In this document: positions 34,145 to 45,236 of the stretch, one piece after another
Layout: each line of letters opens with the position of its first letter
Numbering within the stretch: position 1 is the stretch's first letter
Assembly: GCA_029249445.1 (NCBI GenBank)
Contig: JAQWHI010000003.1
Location: 1-64,000 of the forward strand
DNA: 64,000 nt
Source: Crocinitomicaceae bacterium
GTDB lineage: Bacteria; Bacteroidota; Bacteroidia; Flavobacteriales_D; Crocinitomicaceae
Direction: 5' to 3'
Translations under genes and position numbers: made by a program
Notes under the pieces: model-generated
What the model was told of the DNA's origin: nothing
Databases searched by the model: none
The model's input: only the letters and a program-made list of their open reading frames with translations

Positions 34145-34450
34145 TTATACTTTGATTTCAACATCAACACCACTTGGTAACTCCAAACGCATCAATGCAT
34201 CAACAGTTTTGGAAGAAGAACTATAAATATCCATCAAACGCTTGTATGCACACAATTCGAATTGCTCGCGTGCAGTTTTGTTAACGTGTGGTGACTTTAG
34301 TACAGTGTAAATTCTCTTGTGTGTAGGCAATGGAATTGGTCCACTAACAACAGCACCTGTTGACTTTACTGTCTTGACGATCTTCTCAGCTGACTTGTCA
34401 ACTAAGTTGTGATCATACGATTTCAATTTGATTCTAATTTTTTGATTCAT
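34145..34450 (-). CDS. rpsJ: 30S ribosomal protein S10
   Basis: [41 protein letters not shown]. Confidence 0.98.
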   Translation of the reverse strand: MNQKIRIKLKSYDHNLVDKSAEKIVKTVKSTGAVVSGPIPLPTHKRIYTVLKSPHVNKTAREQFELCAYKRLMDIYSSSSKTVDALMRLELPSGVDVEIKV

Positions 34451-34460
34451 CTCTTAAATA

Positions 34461-36563
34461 TTATGCTGAAACACCTTTAATTTTTGCAACTACTTCTTCA
34501 GCAACATTTCTTGGTGCTTCAGTATAATGTGAGAACTCCATACTAGACGTTGCACGTCCAGATGACATTGTTCTAAGTTGCGTTACATAACCAAACATTT
34601 CTGACAATGGAACATCCGCTTTCACAACCTTCGATCCATTCTTGTCATCCATACCTCTCATAACACCGCGACGCCGGTTAAGATCACCTACGATATCTCC
34701 CATGTTTTCTTCTGGAGTTACAACCTCCAATTTCATCATTGGTTCGAGAAGTACAGGGCTTGCTTTTGGCAATGCTGTTTTGAATGCAAGCTTCGCACAC
34801 AATTCAAATGATAACGCATCTGAATCAACAGCGTGGAAAGATCCGTCTTTCAAGGTTACTTTCATCGCATCCATTTCGAATCCGGCCATAACACCATTCT
34901 TCATTGATTCCTTGAATCCTTTTTCAATTGATGGGATAAATTCTTTAGGAACATTACCACCTTTAATCAAATTGACAAATTCCAATCCTGTTTTTTCTTG
35001 ATCCTCTTGCGGTTCAATTGTAACAACAATGTCCGCAAATTTACCACGACCACCTGACTGTTTCTTGTATACCTCTCTATGATCAACAGGAGCTTGAATA
35101 TTCTCACGGTAATTCACTTGAGGAGCACCTTGATTCACCTCAACCTTGAACTCACGACGCAATCGGTCTATAATAATGTCCAAGTGCAACTCACCCATTC
35201 CTGAGATAATTGTTTGTCCTGACTCCTCATCAGTTCGAACTTGGAAGGTTGGATCCTCTTCAGCTAACTTTTGAAGACCAACACCCAACTTATCAGAATC
35301 TGCCTGAGTTTTAGGCTCAATTGCCACACCAATTACTGGGTCTGGAAAATCCATTGATTCCAATACAATCGGTGCATTTTCAGCACAAAGAGTATCTCCT
35401 GTTTTGATATCTTTAAATCCTACAAACGCACCTATGTCACCTGCTCCCAATTCTGGTACTTGATTCTGTTTGTCCGCATGCATTTGGAATATTCTAGAAA
35501 TACGTTCTTTCTTTCCTGAACGTGCATTTAGCACATACGAACCTGCAGCCAATTTACCAGAGTATGCACGAGTAAAACACAAACGACCTACGAAAGGATC
35601 AGTTGCAATTTTAAACGCCAATGCAGAGAATGGGTCATCGTATGATGGTTTTCTTGATTCCACCTCATCGGTCTTTGGATTCGTACCTTCTATTGCTTCT
35701 ACATCAACAGGTGAAGGTAAAATCTCCATGACCATGTCTAACATTGATTGAACTCCTTTATTCTTAAAAGCAGATCCACACATCATTGGTACAACTTTAC
35801 CAGCAATCGTAGCTTCGCGTAAAGCATCAAGAATTTCTCTTTCAGTAAGTGATTCTGGATCTTCGAAGTACTTCTCCATGAGCATATCATCGAATTCAGC
35901 AACTGCCTCCAACAATTCCTCTCTTAACTGGGTTGCTTCCTCTAAGATATCAGCTGGAATTTCAATCTCTTCGAACGTCATTCCTTGGTCCTCTTCGTTC
36001 CAAACAATACCTTTAAAGTTGATCAAATCAACAACACCTTTGAAATCATCTTCAGAACCAATATTCACTTGTAATGGTAACGCATGACTACCAAGCATTT
36101 CTTTTACCTGCTTACAAACATTCAGGAAATCTGCACCTTGACGGTCCATCTTGTTAACAAAACCAATACGTGGCACGTTATAATTGTTTGCTAGTCTCCA
36201 ATTCGTCTCAGATTGAGGCTCAACTCCATCTACCGCAGAGAATAAGAAAACCAAACCATCCAAAACACGTAACGAACGATTCACCTCAACAGTAAAATCA
36301 ACGTGACCAGGAGTATCAATAATGTTCACATGATATTTGTCACCGCGGTAATTCCAATTCAGGGTTGTAGCAGCTGAAGTAATAGTAATACCTCTCTCTT
36401 GCTCTTGCTCCATCCAATCCATTGTAGCACCTCCGTCGTGCACCTCACCGATTTTGTGATTTACACCGCCGTATTAAAGAATACGCTCAGTTGTTGTTGT
36501 TTTACCAGCATCAATGTGCGCAGCAATACCAATATTTCTTGTGTATTTAAGATCTCTTGCCAT
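34461..36563 (-). CDS. fusA: Elongation factor G, frame interrupted by an in-frame TAA at codon 30 (36474-36476)
   Basis: The track ORF (34461-36443) lacks the G1 motif. Manual upstream translation in the same frame from 36563 gives [66 protein letters not shown]... Confidence 0.93.
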
Positions 36564-36565
36564 GA

Positions 36566-37036
36566 TTAAAATCTAAAATGTGAAAATGCTTTGTTCGCCT
36601 CAGCCATTCTTAATGTATCTTCTTTCTTCTTGTAAGCTGCTCCTTCTTCTTTTGATGCAGCAATTATCTCCGCTGCTAGTTTCTGAGCCATTGTTTTTTC
36701 GTTGCGCTTGCGGGCGTAACCAATCAACCATTTCATTCCTAGTGAATGCTTACGTCCTTCACGCACAGGAGTTGGAATCTGGAAAGTTGCACCACCAACA
36801 CGTCGGCTACGCACTTCAACTGGAGGATTGATATTCTCCAAGGCTTTCTTCCAAGTTTCTAGTCCAGTTGCTTCTTCCATTTTCGAATCAACCATGTCGA
36901 TTGCTTCGTAAAATATTTTGAATGCCAAATTCTTCTTTCCATCCAACATCATGTTATTTACAAACTTTGTTACCTGCTTGTCATTGAACTTTGGATCCGG
37001 AAGGATGGCAATTTTTTTCGCTTTTCTTCTTCTCAT
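36566..37036 (-). CDS. rpsG: 30S ribosomal protein S7
   Basis: [63 protein letters not shown]. Confidence 0.98.
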   Translation of the reverse strand: MRRRKAKKIAILPDPKFNDKQVTKFVNNMMLDGKKNLAFKIFYEAIDMVDSKMEEATGLETWKKALENINPPVEVRSRRVGGATFQIPTPVREGRKHSLGMKWLIGYARKRNEKTMAQKLAAEIIAASKEEGAAYKKKEDTLRMAEANKAFSHFRF

Positions 37037-37057
37037 CTTCTTTTAAATCTTAAAAGG

Positions 37058-37432
37058 TTACTTCTTTGGTCTCTTAGCCCCATACTTAGAACGACGTTGA
37101 GTACGTCCTTCAACACCAGCTGTATCTTCCGCACCACGAACAATGTGGTAACGCACACCTGGCAGATCTTTAACTCTTCCACCACGTACTAATACTAAAC
37201 TGTGTTCCTGAAGGTTGTGTCCCTCACCTCCGATGTAGGCATTAACTTCCTTACCATTTGTAAGACGAACTCTGGCTACTTTACGCATTGCCGAGTTTGG
37301 CTTCTTAGGTGTAGTGGTGTACACACGCACACATACTCCTTTACGCTGTGGACAAGAATCAAGCGCTGCAGACTTGCTCTTCTTTACCACTGCTGTTCTC
37401 CCTTTGCGAACTAATTGTTGAATAGTTGGCAT
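37058..37432 (-). CDS. rpsL: 30S ribosomal protein S12
   Basis: [61 protein letters not shown]. Confidence 0.98.
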   Translation of the reverse strand: MPTIQQLVRKGRTAVVKKSKSAALDSCPQRKGVCVRVYTTTPKKPNSAMRKVARVRLTNGKEVNAYIGGEGHNLQEHSLVLVRGGRVKDLPGVRYHIVRGAEDTAGVEGRTQRRSKYGAKRPKK

Positions 37433-37490
37433 AAAAATACTGTTAACTTTAATTAATAAAAAATTCGCCCAAAAACACTTTTTCGGGGTG

Positions 37491-37520
37491 CAAAGATAGC
37501 AGGAAAATTTTATAAATCAA
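37491..37520 (-). promoter_or_regulatory. Promoter of the rpsL-rpsG-fusA ribosomal cluster
   Basis: Minus strand TTG (37518-37520), 19-nt spacer, TATCTTTG (37491-37498); about 60 nt upstream of the rpsL start. Confidence 0.7.
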
Positions 37521-37847
37521 GGGATCGAGAAAAAAAAACTATCTTTTTTCACAGGGGCATGTTTACATCTTTTTTTAGAAAAAAAACAAACAAAATTCAA
37601 TCGAATTTATCCTCTAATTCAAATTAGAAAAATTAGGATTGATTCATCTCAATTGGTAGAGAAAATTATTTAAAACCATCTAAACAATATCATTTCAATT
37701 TCAAAAATAAAATAATATCGAAATGCCAATAGAAGCAGAATGAAGAAAGAATAATCAATAAGTCAAAAAAATTTATTCATTGCAGAATTTATGAAGACTG
37801 TTGGAATATTCGTAATTTGGTTGACTCAAATCTATTTATAAGAACAA

Positions 37848-40220
37848 ATGCTCAAACTTTCTCTCCACTTGTTTGCCCTTCTTTTGATTTCGGCAACAGC
37901 ACAATCTCAAACCAATTTAAACCTTCTCGGAGATCTTCAATACCCCCAGCAACGTGGTGATTGTAGTGACATATGGGGCTACGTAGATGCATCTGGAAAC
38001 GAATATGCCATTGTCGGAAATCAAACTGGGACTTCGATTGTTGATGTTTCAGACCCGACAAGCCCCGTTGAAATATTTTATTCTGCAGGAGACCAAACCA
38101 TATGGCGAGACATGAAAGTATGGGGTACAACTGCATACATTACAAACGAAGGTGGATCAGGATTGAAAATCATCGATCTGAGCAACCTTCCCGGGCCAAT
38201 AACAGCAGCTGATGTGACACAATTTACGGGAAGTCAATTCCCATTTACAACTGCTCACAACATTTTTATGGACGAAAATGGAATAGCTTACATCGCTGGT
38301 GCAAATAACGGAGTTGGCGGAGCGATAATTCTTGACTGTGCTGCAAACGCGTTAAATCCGGTTGAACTTGGCCGGTATGATGACTATTATATGCATGATG
38401 TATTTGTCCGCAACGATACCCTCTGGGGTGGGGCAATAAATGACGGGTTTTTTGTGGTTGTAGACGTCTCAGACCCTGCGAATTGCATAACAATGGCAAC
38501 CCATTTCACTCCAACTACTTTTAGCCACAACACATGGTTGTCAGACGATGGCAATACACTTTACACAACAGATGAAGTGTCAAATGCTTACATAGCAGCA
38601 TACGACGTGAGCAACTTGGCAAATATTGTCGAACTAGATAGAATCCAGTCAAGTCCAGGACAAGACGTAATCCCGCACAATACTTTTGTCAAAGGAAACT
38701 TTCTAGTCACATCTTATTATACAGACGGAATTGTTGTACATGATGCAACGAATCCTGCAAATTTAATCGAAGTAGGAAACTACGACACCTCCCCAGCTTT
38801 CTCTGGAGATGGCTTCAACGGTGCATGGGGTGTATATCCCTACTTTCCCTCAGGAAACATAATTGCAAGCGACATCGAGAATGGACTTTTTGTACTCGGT
38901 GTCAACTATACACCTGGCGCATATCTCGAAGGTAACATTACAGATGCTTTAACGAGTGCCCCTTTAAATAATGCTCAAATTGATATAGTCGCAACAAGCG
39001 CATCTGATATCTCAAACGGATCGGGAGACTATTTTTCTGGATTGGCTTCGGGAGGCACCTATGACGTAACCTATTCAAAAACAGGGTATATTTCTGAAAC
39101 AATAAGCAATGTGATACTCTCGAATGGAAATACAACCGTAGTTAATGTGGAACTTGTGCCACTGATCACATTCACCTTACAAGGAACCGTAGAGGACACA
39201 AATGGGACACCAATACCGAATGTTCAGATCTCAATAAATGGACCTCAACAGTCGCAAACAACAACCAATGGTATAGGACAATTCAGTTTGAATTCTTTTT
39301 TAGAAGGAACGTATGAACTATTCATTGGTGCTTGGGGATACCATCCTGTTTGTATTTCAAATCAACAATTTACGACGAACGGTGGGCCTTATGTCTATCA
39401 ACTTGAGGCAGGATATTCTGATAATTTTGAACTCGATCTTGGTTGGACAGTATCAGGAAGCCCTGATACAGGCGACTGGGAACGTGGTGAACCGAATGGG
39501 ACAACCTATCAAGGCGGTCAAGCCAACCCTGACAATGACACTCAAGACTGTGGAGAAATGGCATTTATTACGGGAAATGATGGCGGTCAAGTAGGAAACG
39601 ATGATGTTGACGAAGGAGTTACAACTTTGTCCTCCCCACTCTTTGATCTATCCAATTATTCAGACCCTTATCTTTCCTTCGAGCGCTGGTTTTTTAATGA
39701 GGGTGGTTTTGGGACTCCGAATGATTCATTGATTATTGAGCTATCGAATGGCACGCAGTCTGTAGTGCTAGACGTGGCAGATCAAAACGACCCAAATGAG
39801 AGCGAATGGACATACCGTGAATTTCGCTTATCAGATTTGATCCCTACAACAAGTCTTATGCAATTAAAAGTTCGGGCAATGGATGAAAATGGTGGACATC
39901 TTGTTGAAGGAGGATTTGACAATTTCCTTGTCTGGGATTCAATTCAATCCAATGCGAGTATTCAAAGTGCTGAAACTATAGAAGCAATATCCATATTCCC
40001 CGTCCCCTTCAAAAATGAGATCAATATTAAACTAGGGCAAACGCTGGAAACTGTGCAAGTCGAAATATTTGAACTAAGTTCTGGAAAATGTGTTGAACGA
40101 GGTGTTTACAAACAAACAAATTCTATTCAAATCAACAACTTCTTTTCGCGAGGAGTATATCTAATCAAAGTCATTGAAGACAAGCAGCTTATCGCACAGC
40201 GAAAAATTGTAAAGATCTAA
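37848..40220 (+). CDS. Secreted choice-of-anchor B/LVIVD-repeat protein with T9SS type A C-terminal sorting domain
   Basis: 790 aa; signal peptide LLISATAQSQ; repeats such as GTSIVDVSDPTSPVEIFY and GLKIIDLSNLPGP; carboxypeptidase-regulatory-like domains; C-terminus ISIFPVPFKNEINIKLG...GVYLIKVIEDKQLIAQRKIVKI. Confidence 0.82.
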   Translation: MLKLSLHLFALLLISATAQSQTNLNLLGDLQYPQQRGDCSDIWGYVDASGNEYAIVGNQTGTSIVDVSDPTSPVEIFYSAGDQTIWRDMKVWGTTAYITNEGGSGLKIIDLSNLPGPITAADVTQFTGSQFPFTTAHNIFMDENGIAYIAGANNGVGGAIILDCAANALNPVELGRYDDYYMHDVFVRNDTLWGGAINDGFFVVVDVSDPANCITMATHFTPTTFSHNTWLSDDGNTLYTTDEVSNAYIAAYDVSNLANIVELDRIQSSPGQDVIPHNTFVKGNFLVTSYYTDGIVVHDATNPANLIEVGNYDTSPAFSGDGFNGAWGVYPYFPSGNIIASDIENGLFVLGVNYTPGAYLEGNITDALTSAPLNNAQIDIVATSASDISNGSGDYFSGLASGGTYDVTYSKTGYISETISNVILSNGNTTVVNVELVPLITFTLQGTVEDTNGTPIPNVQISINGPQQSQTTTNGIGQFSLNSFLEGTYELFIGAWGYHPVCISNQQFTTNGGPYVYQLEAGYSDNFELDLGWTVSGSPDTGDWERGEPNGTTYQGGQANPDNDTQDCGEMAFITGNDGGQVGNDDVDEGVTTLSSPLFDLSNYSDPYLSFERWFFNEGGFGTPNDSLIIELSNGTQSVVLDVADQNDPNESEWTYREFRLSDLIPTTSLMQLKVRAMDENGGHLVEGGFDNFLVWDSIQSNASIQSAETIEAISIFPVPFKNEINIKLGQTLETVQVEIFELSSGKCVERGVYKQTNSIQINNFFSRGVYLIKVIEDKQLIAQRKIVKI

Positions 40221-40240
40221 CCAAAGAATATCGAGTCATA

Positions 40241-40268
40241 AAAGTGGAACAGCAATTGGATCCACTTT
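40241..40268 (+). terminator. Rho-independent terminator
   Basis: AAAGTGGA...TCCACTTTTTTT just after the 37848-40220 CDS. Confidence 0.7.
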
Positions 40269-40320
40269 TTTTATCCTCCAAAATACACGAAATAGTATAT
40301 TTAAAGGAAATTAAGCGCAA

Positions 40321-42093
40321 GTGCATTTTTTAAAAACTTTCTCGGGTAAAGTACTTTTACTCACCGGCTTTGTCTTTATGCTGTCCGCATTTCAAGGACT
40401 TAACAGGCTGAAAACAGATGAATGGCGTTGTATAAATGTAGCTGACGGATTTGGATACTATATGTATCTGCCTCATCTTTTTAATGAAGGGTCACTTTAT
40501 ATGACGCAAGAATGGGCACAAGACCTACAAGACAAATATTGTGAAGGATGTTACGCCTATCAACTCTCAATGCGAAAAAATGGAAACCAACTCGACATTT
40601 ATCACATGGGGCTTTCATACATCCTATTGCCCTCCTACGCAATCGGTGATGCCATTGCACACATTATGGGCTACTCAATGGATGGATTTAGCACTCCCTA
40701 TCATGTGGTCTATCTCTTAAACGCACTATTATTTATCTTCCTTGGGCTTTTCTATCTCAGAAAATTACTACTCCTTTTCGTAGGTCATAGAGTTGCAGGA
40801 TACGCCATTTTAATGCTCTATTTTGGAACAAACGTATATTCCACATTTCAGCTTCAATTTGATTTACCGCATCTTTACTTATTTACACTAAATACGCTGT
40901 TCCTTTACCACACCCTTACATACCTTTCAACCCAGCAGCGACAAAAATTGATCTACGCTGCATTGTTCTTTGGTTTAACAACTGCTATTCGTCCGACACA
41001 GGCAATTTTTGGACTAATCCCACTGCTACTTCTGTTCCGAAAATTCGGCAACACAAGTCAGTTTTGGAAATCAATACTTTTCTTTCCATTGTTCTCTTTA
41101 CTCTGGAACATTCCACAAATCTTGTATTGGACAATTGTTGGAGGTGAGCTTATCACTCTTAACTTACACACAGAAGACATCGTATTAACGGATCCAAATC
41201 TCTTGGATTTCCTATTTTCATATCGCAAAGGATGGCTCATATACTCTCCTTTATTTCTAATCCTACCATTTGGGTTCTATAGATTACTCAATCAGAACCG
41301 AAACCAATTTTGGGCATTTTTATCTTTTACGCTCCTTTATATTTATGTGCTTAGTTCATGGGAGACTTGGTTTTATGCGAATTCATTCGGTTCACGTGTC
41401 ATGGTGGATATCTATCCCTTACTGATTGTAGTTATCGCCATTGGAATTAACAAGCTGAAAAGTAAATTAGCCATCGGAACAATTACCTTATTTGTCTTAA
41501 TTTGTACTGGGCTTAATCTCTTTCAAGATTTTCAGTTAAAAAAAGGTTATCTGCACACTGAGCGGATGTCAAAAGAACATTACTGGTATATTTTTGGAAG
41601 GTCTAAAATAGACAACTACAACGAAAGTCGTCTTTTGATTGATCGAACTTCTTTAAATTGGCTGGAGTATCAGAAAGAACTCCGCTCTCCAAAAAGGTAC
41701 ATTCGCTCTCGTAAAATTTTTTCCATCGAAAAGCCGATGTATTCGACGCCAACAGAAGATTTAACCTTGGGTCGGATCAATATCTTGGAACTTATCAAGA
41801 CAGACGAAACAATGTTTGAAGTCAAAATGCGTGTAAAAACGACCGACAACACAAAAAGTTCGATATTACGGATGGAATGTGTAAGCCCATACAATGTCTA
41901 TGGATGGCAGAGTCTCGAACTATCACAACTAAGAAAAACCAATAATGAATTCGAAGAAGTCATCTTCAAATTCAACTTACCAAATATCAGACATCAAAAA
42001 GATGAAATGCAAATCTATCTTGATAACGATGCTAATGTGTCAGTAACCATGCAAGAAATGACCATCAATGCACACTCGTTGATAAGAAAATAA
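40321..42093 (+). CDS. Multi-pass membrane protein, glycosyltransferase-like (GTG start)
   Basis: 590 aa with ~10 hydrophobic segments; in-frame TAA 6 nt upstream of the GTG start, preceded by AAAGGAAA. Confidence 0.6.
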   Translation: MHFLKTFSGKVLLLTGFVFMLSAFQGLNRLKTDEWRCINVADGFGYYMYLPHLFNEGSLYMTQEWAQDLQDKYCEGCYAYQLSMRKNGNQLDIYHMGLSYILLPSYAIGDAIAHIMGYSMDGFSTPYHVVYLLNALLFIFLGLFYLRKLLLLFVGHRVAGYAILMLYFGTNVYSTFQLQFDLPHLYLFTLNTLFLYHTLTYLSTQQRQKLIYAALFFGLTTAIRPTQAIFGLIPLLLLFRKFGNTSQFWKSILFFPLFSLLWNIPQILYWTIVGGELITLNLHTEDIVLTDPNLLDFLFSYRKGWLIYSPLFLILPFGFYRLLNQNRNQFWAFLSFTLLYIYVLSSWETWFYANSFGSRVMVDIYPLLIVVIAIGINKLKSKLAIGTITLFVLICTGLNLFQDFQLKKGYLHTERMSKEHYWYIFGRSKIDNYNESRLLIDRTSLNWLEYQKELRSPKRYIRSRKIFSIEKPMYSTPTEDLTLGRINILELIKTDETMFEVKMRVKTTDNTKSSILRMECVSPYNVYGWQSLELSQLRKTNNEFEEVIFKFNLPNIRHQKDEMQIYLDNDANVSVTMQEMTINAHSLIRK

Positions 42094-42122
42094 AAAAGTC
42101 GGTTCTCAAGCGCCGACTTTTA
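42093..42122. terminator. Bidirectional terminator between convergent genes
   Basis: AAAAGTCGG...CCGACTTTT with flanking A/T runs. Confidence 0.7.
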
Positions 42123-42145
42123 AATAGAATTTGCTTCTATTTTCC

Positions 42146-43126
42146 TTAATTTCTATTCAATGTTGTATTGACCGCTTCAATAATTCGAGCCACATTTGGA
42201 AGTGCCTCATCGATTAGAGTTGGCGAAAATGCAAATGGTGTATCTGTTTGCGTAACTCTCATTACTGGAGCATCTAAATGATCAAATGCGTACCGTTGCA
42301 AATGATAAGCAATCTCTGAAGAAATTGAGGCCAATGGCCACGACTCTTCAACAACAACACATCTGTTCGTTTTCTTTACTGACTCAACAACAGCAGCATA
42401 ATCAATTGGACGCACAGTTCTTAAATCAATAATCTCGCAAGAAACACCTTCTTTCTCAAGAGCCGCAGCCGCCTCGTGAGCTACTTTTATTATTTTTCCA
42501 AAAGAAACAATTGTAACATCATGTCCTTTGCGCTTTACATCAGCAACACCGATTGGTATTAAATATTCTCCTTCAGGAACTTCCCCTTTATCTCCGTACA
42601 TTTTTTCAGACTCTAAGAACACAACTGGATCGCTGTCTCGAATCGCTGATTTCAACAACCCCTTTGCATCGTATGGTGTAGAAGGAGTAATCACTTTTAA
42701 TCCAGGAACATGAGCATAAAACGCTTCAAAACTTTGAGAGTGGGTCGCGCCAAGTTGTCCCGCTGTGCCATTTCCACCTCGAAAAACAATCGGACAGTGG
42801 TATTGACCTCCTGACATTTGTAACATTTTAGCAGCACTGTTAATAATTTGATCTGCTGCTAAGATGGCAAAGTTCCAAGTAATAAACTCAACAATTGGAC
42901 GAAGACCATTCATTGAAGCTCCAACACCTATTCCTGCAAAACCAAGTTCAGCAATTGGAGTATCGATTACTCTTTTATCTCCAAATTCATCCAACATGCC
43001 CTGAGAGACCTTATAAGCGCCATTGTATTCAGCTACTTCTTCCCCCATTAAGAACACATTTTCGTCTGTTCGCATCTCCTCTGACATCGCCTCTCTCAGC
43101 GCTTCTCTGTACTGTATCGTTTTCAT
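42146..43126 (-). CDS. pdhB: Pyruvate dehydrogenase E1 component, beta subunit
   Basis: TIQYREALREAMSEEMRTDENVFLMGEEVAEYNGAYKVSQGML; ELGFAGIGVGASMNGLRPIVEFITWNFA. Confidence 0.95.
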   Translation of the reverse strand: MKTIQYREALREAMSEEMRTDENVFLMGEEVAEYNGAYKVSQGMLDEFGDKRVIDTPIAELGFAGIGVGASMNGLRPIVEFITWNFAILAADQIINSAAKMLQMSGGQYHCPIVFRGGNGTAGQLGATHSQSFEAFYAHVPGLKVITPSTPYDAKGLLKSAIRDSDPVVFLESEKMYGDKGEVPEGEYLIPIGVADVKRKGHDVTIVSFGKIIKVAHEAAAALEKEGVSCEIIDLRTVRPIDYAAVVESVKKTNRCVVVEESWPLASISSEIAYHLQRYAFDHLDAPVMRVTQTDTPFAFSPTLIDEALPNVARIIEAVNTTLNRN

Positions 43127-43296
43127 GATAGACTATCTATTAATCGTCACCCATTAATTTGGGATGCCAAATGTAACAAATTTCAAAGTTTAGAAAAAGA
43201 AAGAGCAGTAATTTTGATACTTATGTTGAATCTGCCGTTCGACATATTTTGAGATATTTATTTCCCAATGACGGACTCCATACAATTGAACTATTG

Positions 43297-43404
43297 CTAT
43301 TTGCATATTTGAAGCACCTTTACAATACCTTCCAGCTGTATAAGTAGATCAAGTAATCGGCTTTCTTCTTTGTCAAGGCGCACATTTATTCTGATAAAAA
43401 TCAT
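43297..43404 (-). CDS. Possible 35-aa small protein divergent from etfB
   Basis: MIFIRINVRLDKEESRLLDLLIQLEGIVKVLQICK*; an internal-start version of the track ORF 43297-43668. Weak. Confidence 0.25.
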   Translation of the reverse strand: MIFIRINVRLDKEESRLLDLLIQLEGIVKVLQICK

Positions 43405-43459
43405 ACGAATCCCCTTATAAATTGTTAAATTTGTAAACGATTTAAAGAAAAGATTCCTT

Positions 43460-44200
43460 ATGAAAATTCTTGTATGTATAAGTAAATCTCCCGACACAAC
43501 TTCCAAGATTGCCTTCACAGATGGTGATTCAAAATTTGACGAAAATGGAGTGCAATATATTGTTAATCCATACGATGAGTGGTATGCGCTTGTTCGAGCG
43601 CTAGAAATCAAAGAAGCTAACGGAGGATCAGTAACAATCGTTACTGTTGGAACAGCTACAGATGACACTGTAATTCGAAAAGCACTTGCAATTGGTGCTG
43701 ACGAGGCCGTTCGGATTGATTCGGAGCCGACCGATGCCTACTTTGTGGCAATGCAAATTGCCGAATACGCCAAATCAAATGCTTTTGACATGGTTTTGAC
43801 AGGAAAAGAAACAATCAATTACAATGGCTCTCAAGTTGGAGGGATGATTGCAGCAGGGATGGATTTGCCATTTATTTCATTGGCCTCAAAACTCGAAGTC
43901 AATGGTTCTACTGCCAAACTAGAAACAGAGACGATCGGTGGGCTTGAAGTTGTAGAGGTTGATCTTCCTGCAGTAATCTCATGTGCAAAAGGAATGGCCG
44001 AACAACGTATCCCAAATATGAGAGGAATCATGGCAGCGAGAACAAAACCATTAAATGTGGTTGCTCCAGTTCCATTTGAGTCGCTAACATCATTTGAAAG
44101 CTATGCGCTTCCAGATATCAAATCGGCCTGTAAAATGATTGATCCAAACAATATGGATGAGTTGGTTGAATTATTGCATCAAGAAGCGAAAGTCATTTAA
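43460..44200 (+). CDS. etfB: Electron transfer flavoprotein subunit beta
   Basis: MKILVCISKSPDTTSKIAF; VLTGKETINYNGSQVGGMIAAGMDLPFI. Confidence 0.95.
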   Translation: MKILVCISKSPDTTSKIAFTDGDSKFDENGVQYIVNPYDEWYALVRALEIKEANGGSVTIVTVGTATDDTVIRKALAIGADEAVRIDSEPTDAYFVAMQIAEYAKSNAFDMVLTGKETINYNGSQVGGMIAAGMDLPFISLASKLEVNGSTAKLETETIGGLEVVEVDLPAVISCAKGMAEQRIPNMRGIMAARTKPLNVVAPVPFESLTSFESYALPDIKSACKMIDPNNMDELVELLHQEAKVI

Positions 44201-44212
44201 TACAATTTAAGT

Positions 44213-45151
44213 ATGTCAATAGTAGTATATATCAATAGTAACAACGGACTTGCAAAAAGCGCACTTGAAGCCGTTACTTATGGAAACAAACTGGATGGAG
44301 ATGTTATTGCGGTAACATGCGGTTCGGCCGATGAGTCCGTTCTTTCATCACTCGGAGATTATGGTGCCTCCAAAGTATTGGTTGATCGTTCTGTAAATTC
44401 GAATGACTCCATGCAAATTGCCAATGTGCTAAAAACTGCGGTTGAGGCAACAGGTGCGAAAACAATTATTTTCTCGCACGATCTAATTGCAAAAGCTGTT
44501 GCTCCTCGTTTATCAGTAATGCTCAAAGCCGGACTTGTAAGCGGTGCAATAGATGTTCCGAATGGTGATACAGTACAAGTGAATGTCTTCTCTGGAAAGG
44601 CTTTCGGAAACGTAAAAATTTCAACTGATCTTAAAATTATTTCATTATTGCCCAACAGTTTCCAACCGGAATCAGGTGGTTCAGCATGTCCAGTAGAAGA
44701 ATTCAATGGGAATGCAGGTGAAGCAAAAATCAGAGTCATTGATTCAAAAAAACCTGAAGGCGATGTCCCATTGCCTGAAGCAGAGCTTGTTGTATCTGCC
44801 GGTAGAGGGCTTAAAGGTCCTGAAAACTGGGATATGATAGAGGACTTAGCAGTAACCTTAGGAGCTGCAACAGCATGCTCAAGACCTGTAGCTGATATTG
44901 GATGGAGACCACACCACGAACATGTTGGACAAACTGGAGTCGCAATACGTCCCAACCTCTACATCGCTGCAGGTATCTCAGGAGCAATTCAACACCTCGC
45001 AGGAGTAAATGGTTCAAAAGTGATTGTAGTAGTCAATACAGATGAAGAAGCTCCTTTCTTTAAAGCTGCCGACTATGGCGTAGTTGGAGATGCATTTGAA
45101 GTTATTCCTCGTCTAAACGAAGCGATTAAAAAATTCAAAGCTGCTAACTAA
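44213..45151 (+). CDS. etfA: Electron transfer flavoprotein subunit alpha
   Basis: VVSAGRGLKGPENWDMIEDLA; VGQTGVAIRPNLYIAAGISGAIQHLAGV. Confidence 0.96.
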   Translation: MSIVVYINSNNGLAKSALEAVTYGNKLDGDVIAVTCGSADESVLSSLGDYGASKVLVDRSVNSNDSMQIANVLKTAVEATGAKTIIFSHDLIAKAVAPRLSVMLKAGLVSGAIDVPNGDTVQVNVFSGKAFGNVKISTDLKIISLLPNSFQPESGGSACPVEEFNGNAGEAKIRVIDSKKPEGDVPLPEAELVVSAGRGLKGPENWDMIEDLAVTLGAATACSRPVADIGWRPHHEHVGQTGVAIRPNLYIAAGISGAIQHLAGVNGSKVIVVVNTDEEAPFFKAADYGVVGDAFEVIPRLNEAIKKFKAAN

Positions 45152-45176
45152 TATCCACCAGAAGTATTATTTTTAC

Positions 45177-45214
45177 AACAATTGGGGAAGCCTAAAACGC
45201 TTCCCCAATTGTTT
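45177..45214 (+). terminator. Rho-independent terminator after etfA
   Basis: Perfect stem ACAATTGGGGAAGC-N7-GCTTCCCCAATTGT followed by TTT. Confidence 0.8.
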
Positions 45215-45236
45215 TGGGATATCCAACTCGAAAAAA

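Noticed and set aside
34461-36563. Genome-wide reassignment of TAA to a sense codon, suggested by the fusA and DUF5686 interruptions
   Set aside because: TAA ends many genes exactly where conserved proteins should end (infA, rpmJ, rpmD and others), and no other conserved gene in the window has an internal TAA. At most local readthrough, more likely sequence error or mutation.
37440-37850. AT-rich stretch between rpsL and the T9SS protein as a regulatory RNA
   Set aside because: Apart from the rpsL promoter no convincing dyad was found; looks like ordinary AT-rich divergent intergenic DNA.
44359-44955. 198-aa ORF antisense to etfA
   Set aside because: Long antisense frame explained by codon bias of the sense gene; Ser/Pro/Ala-rich with no recognisable fold.
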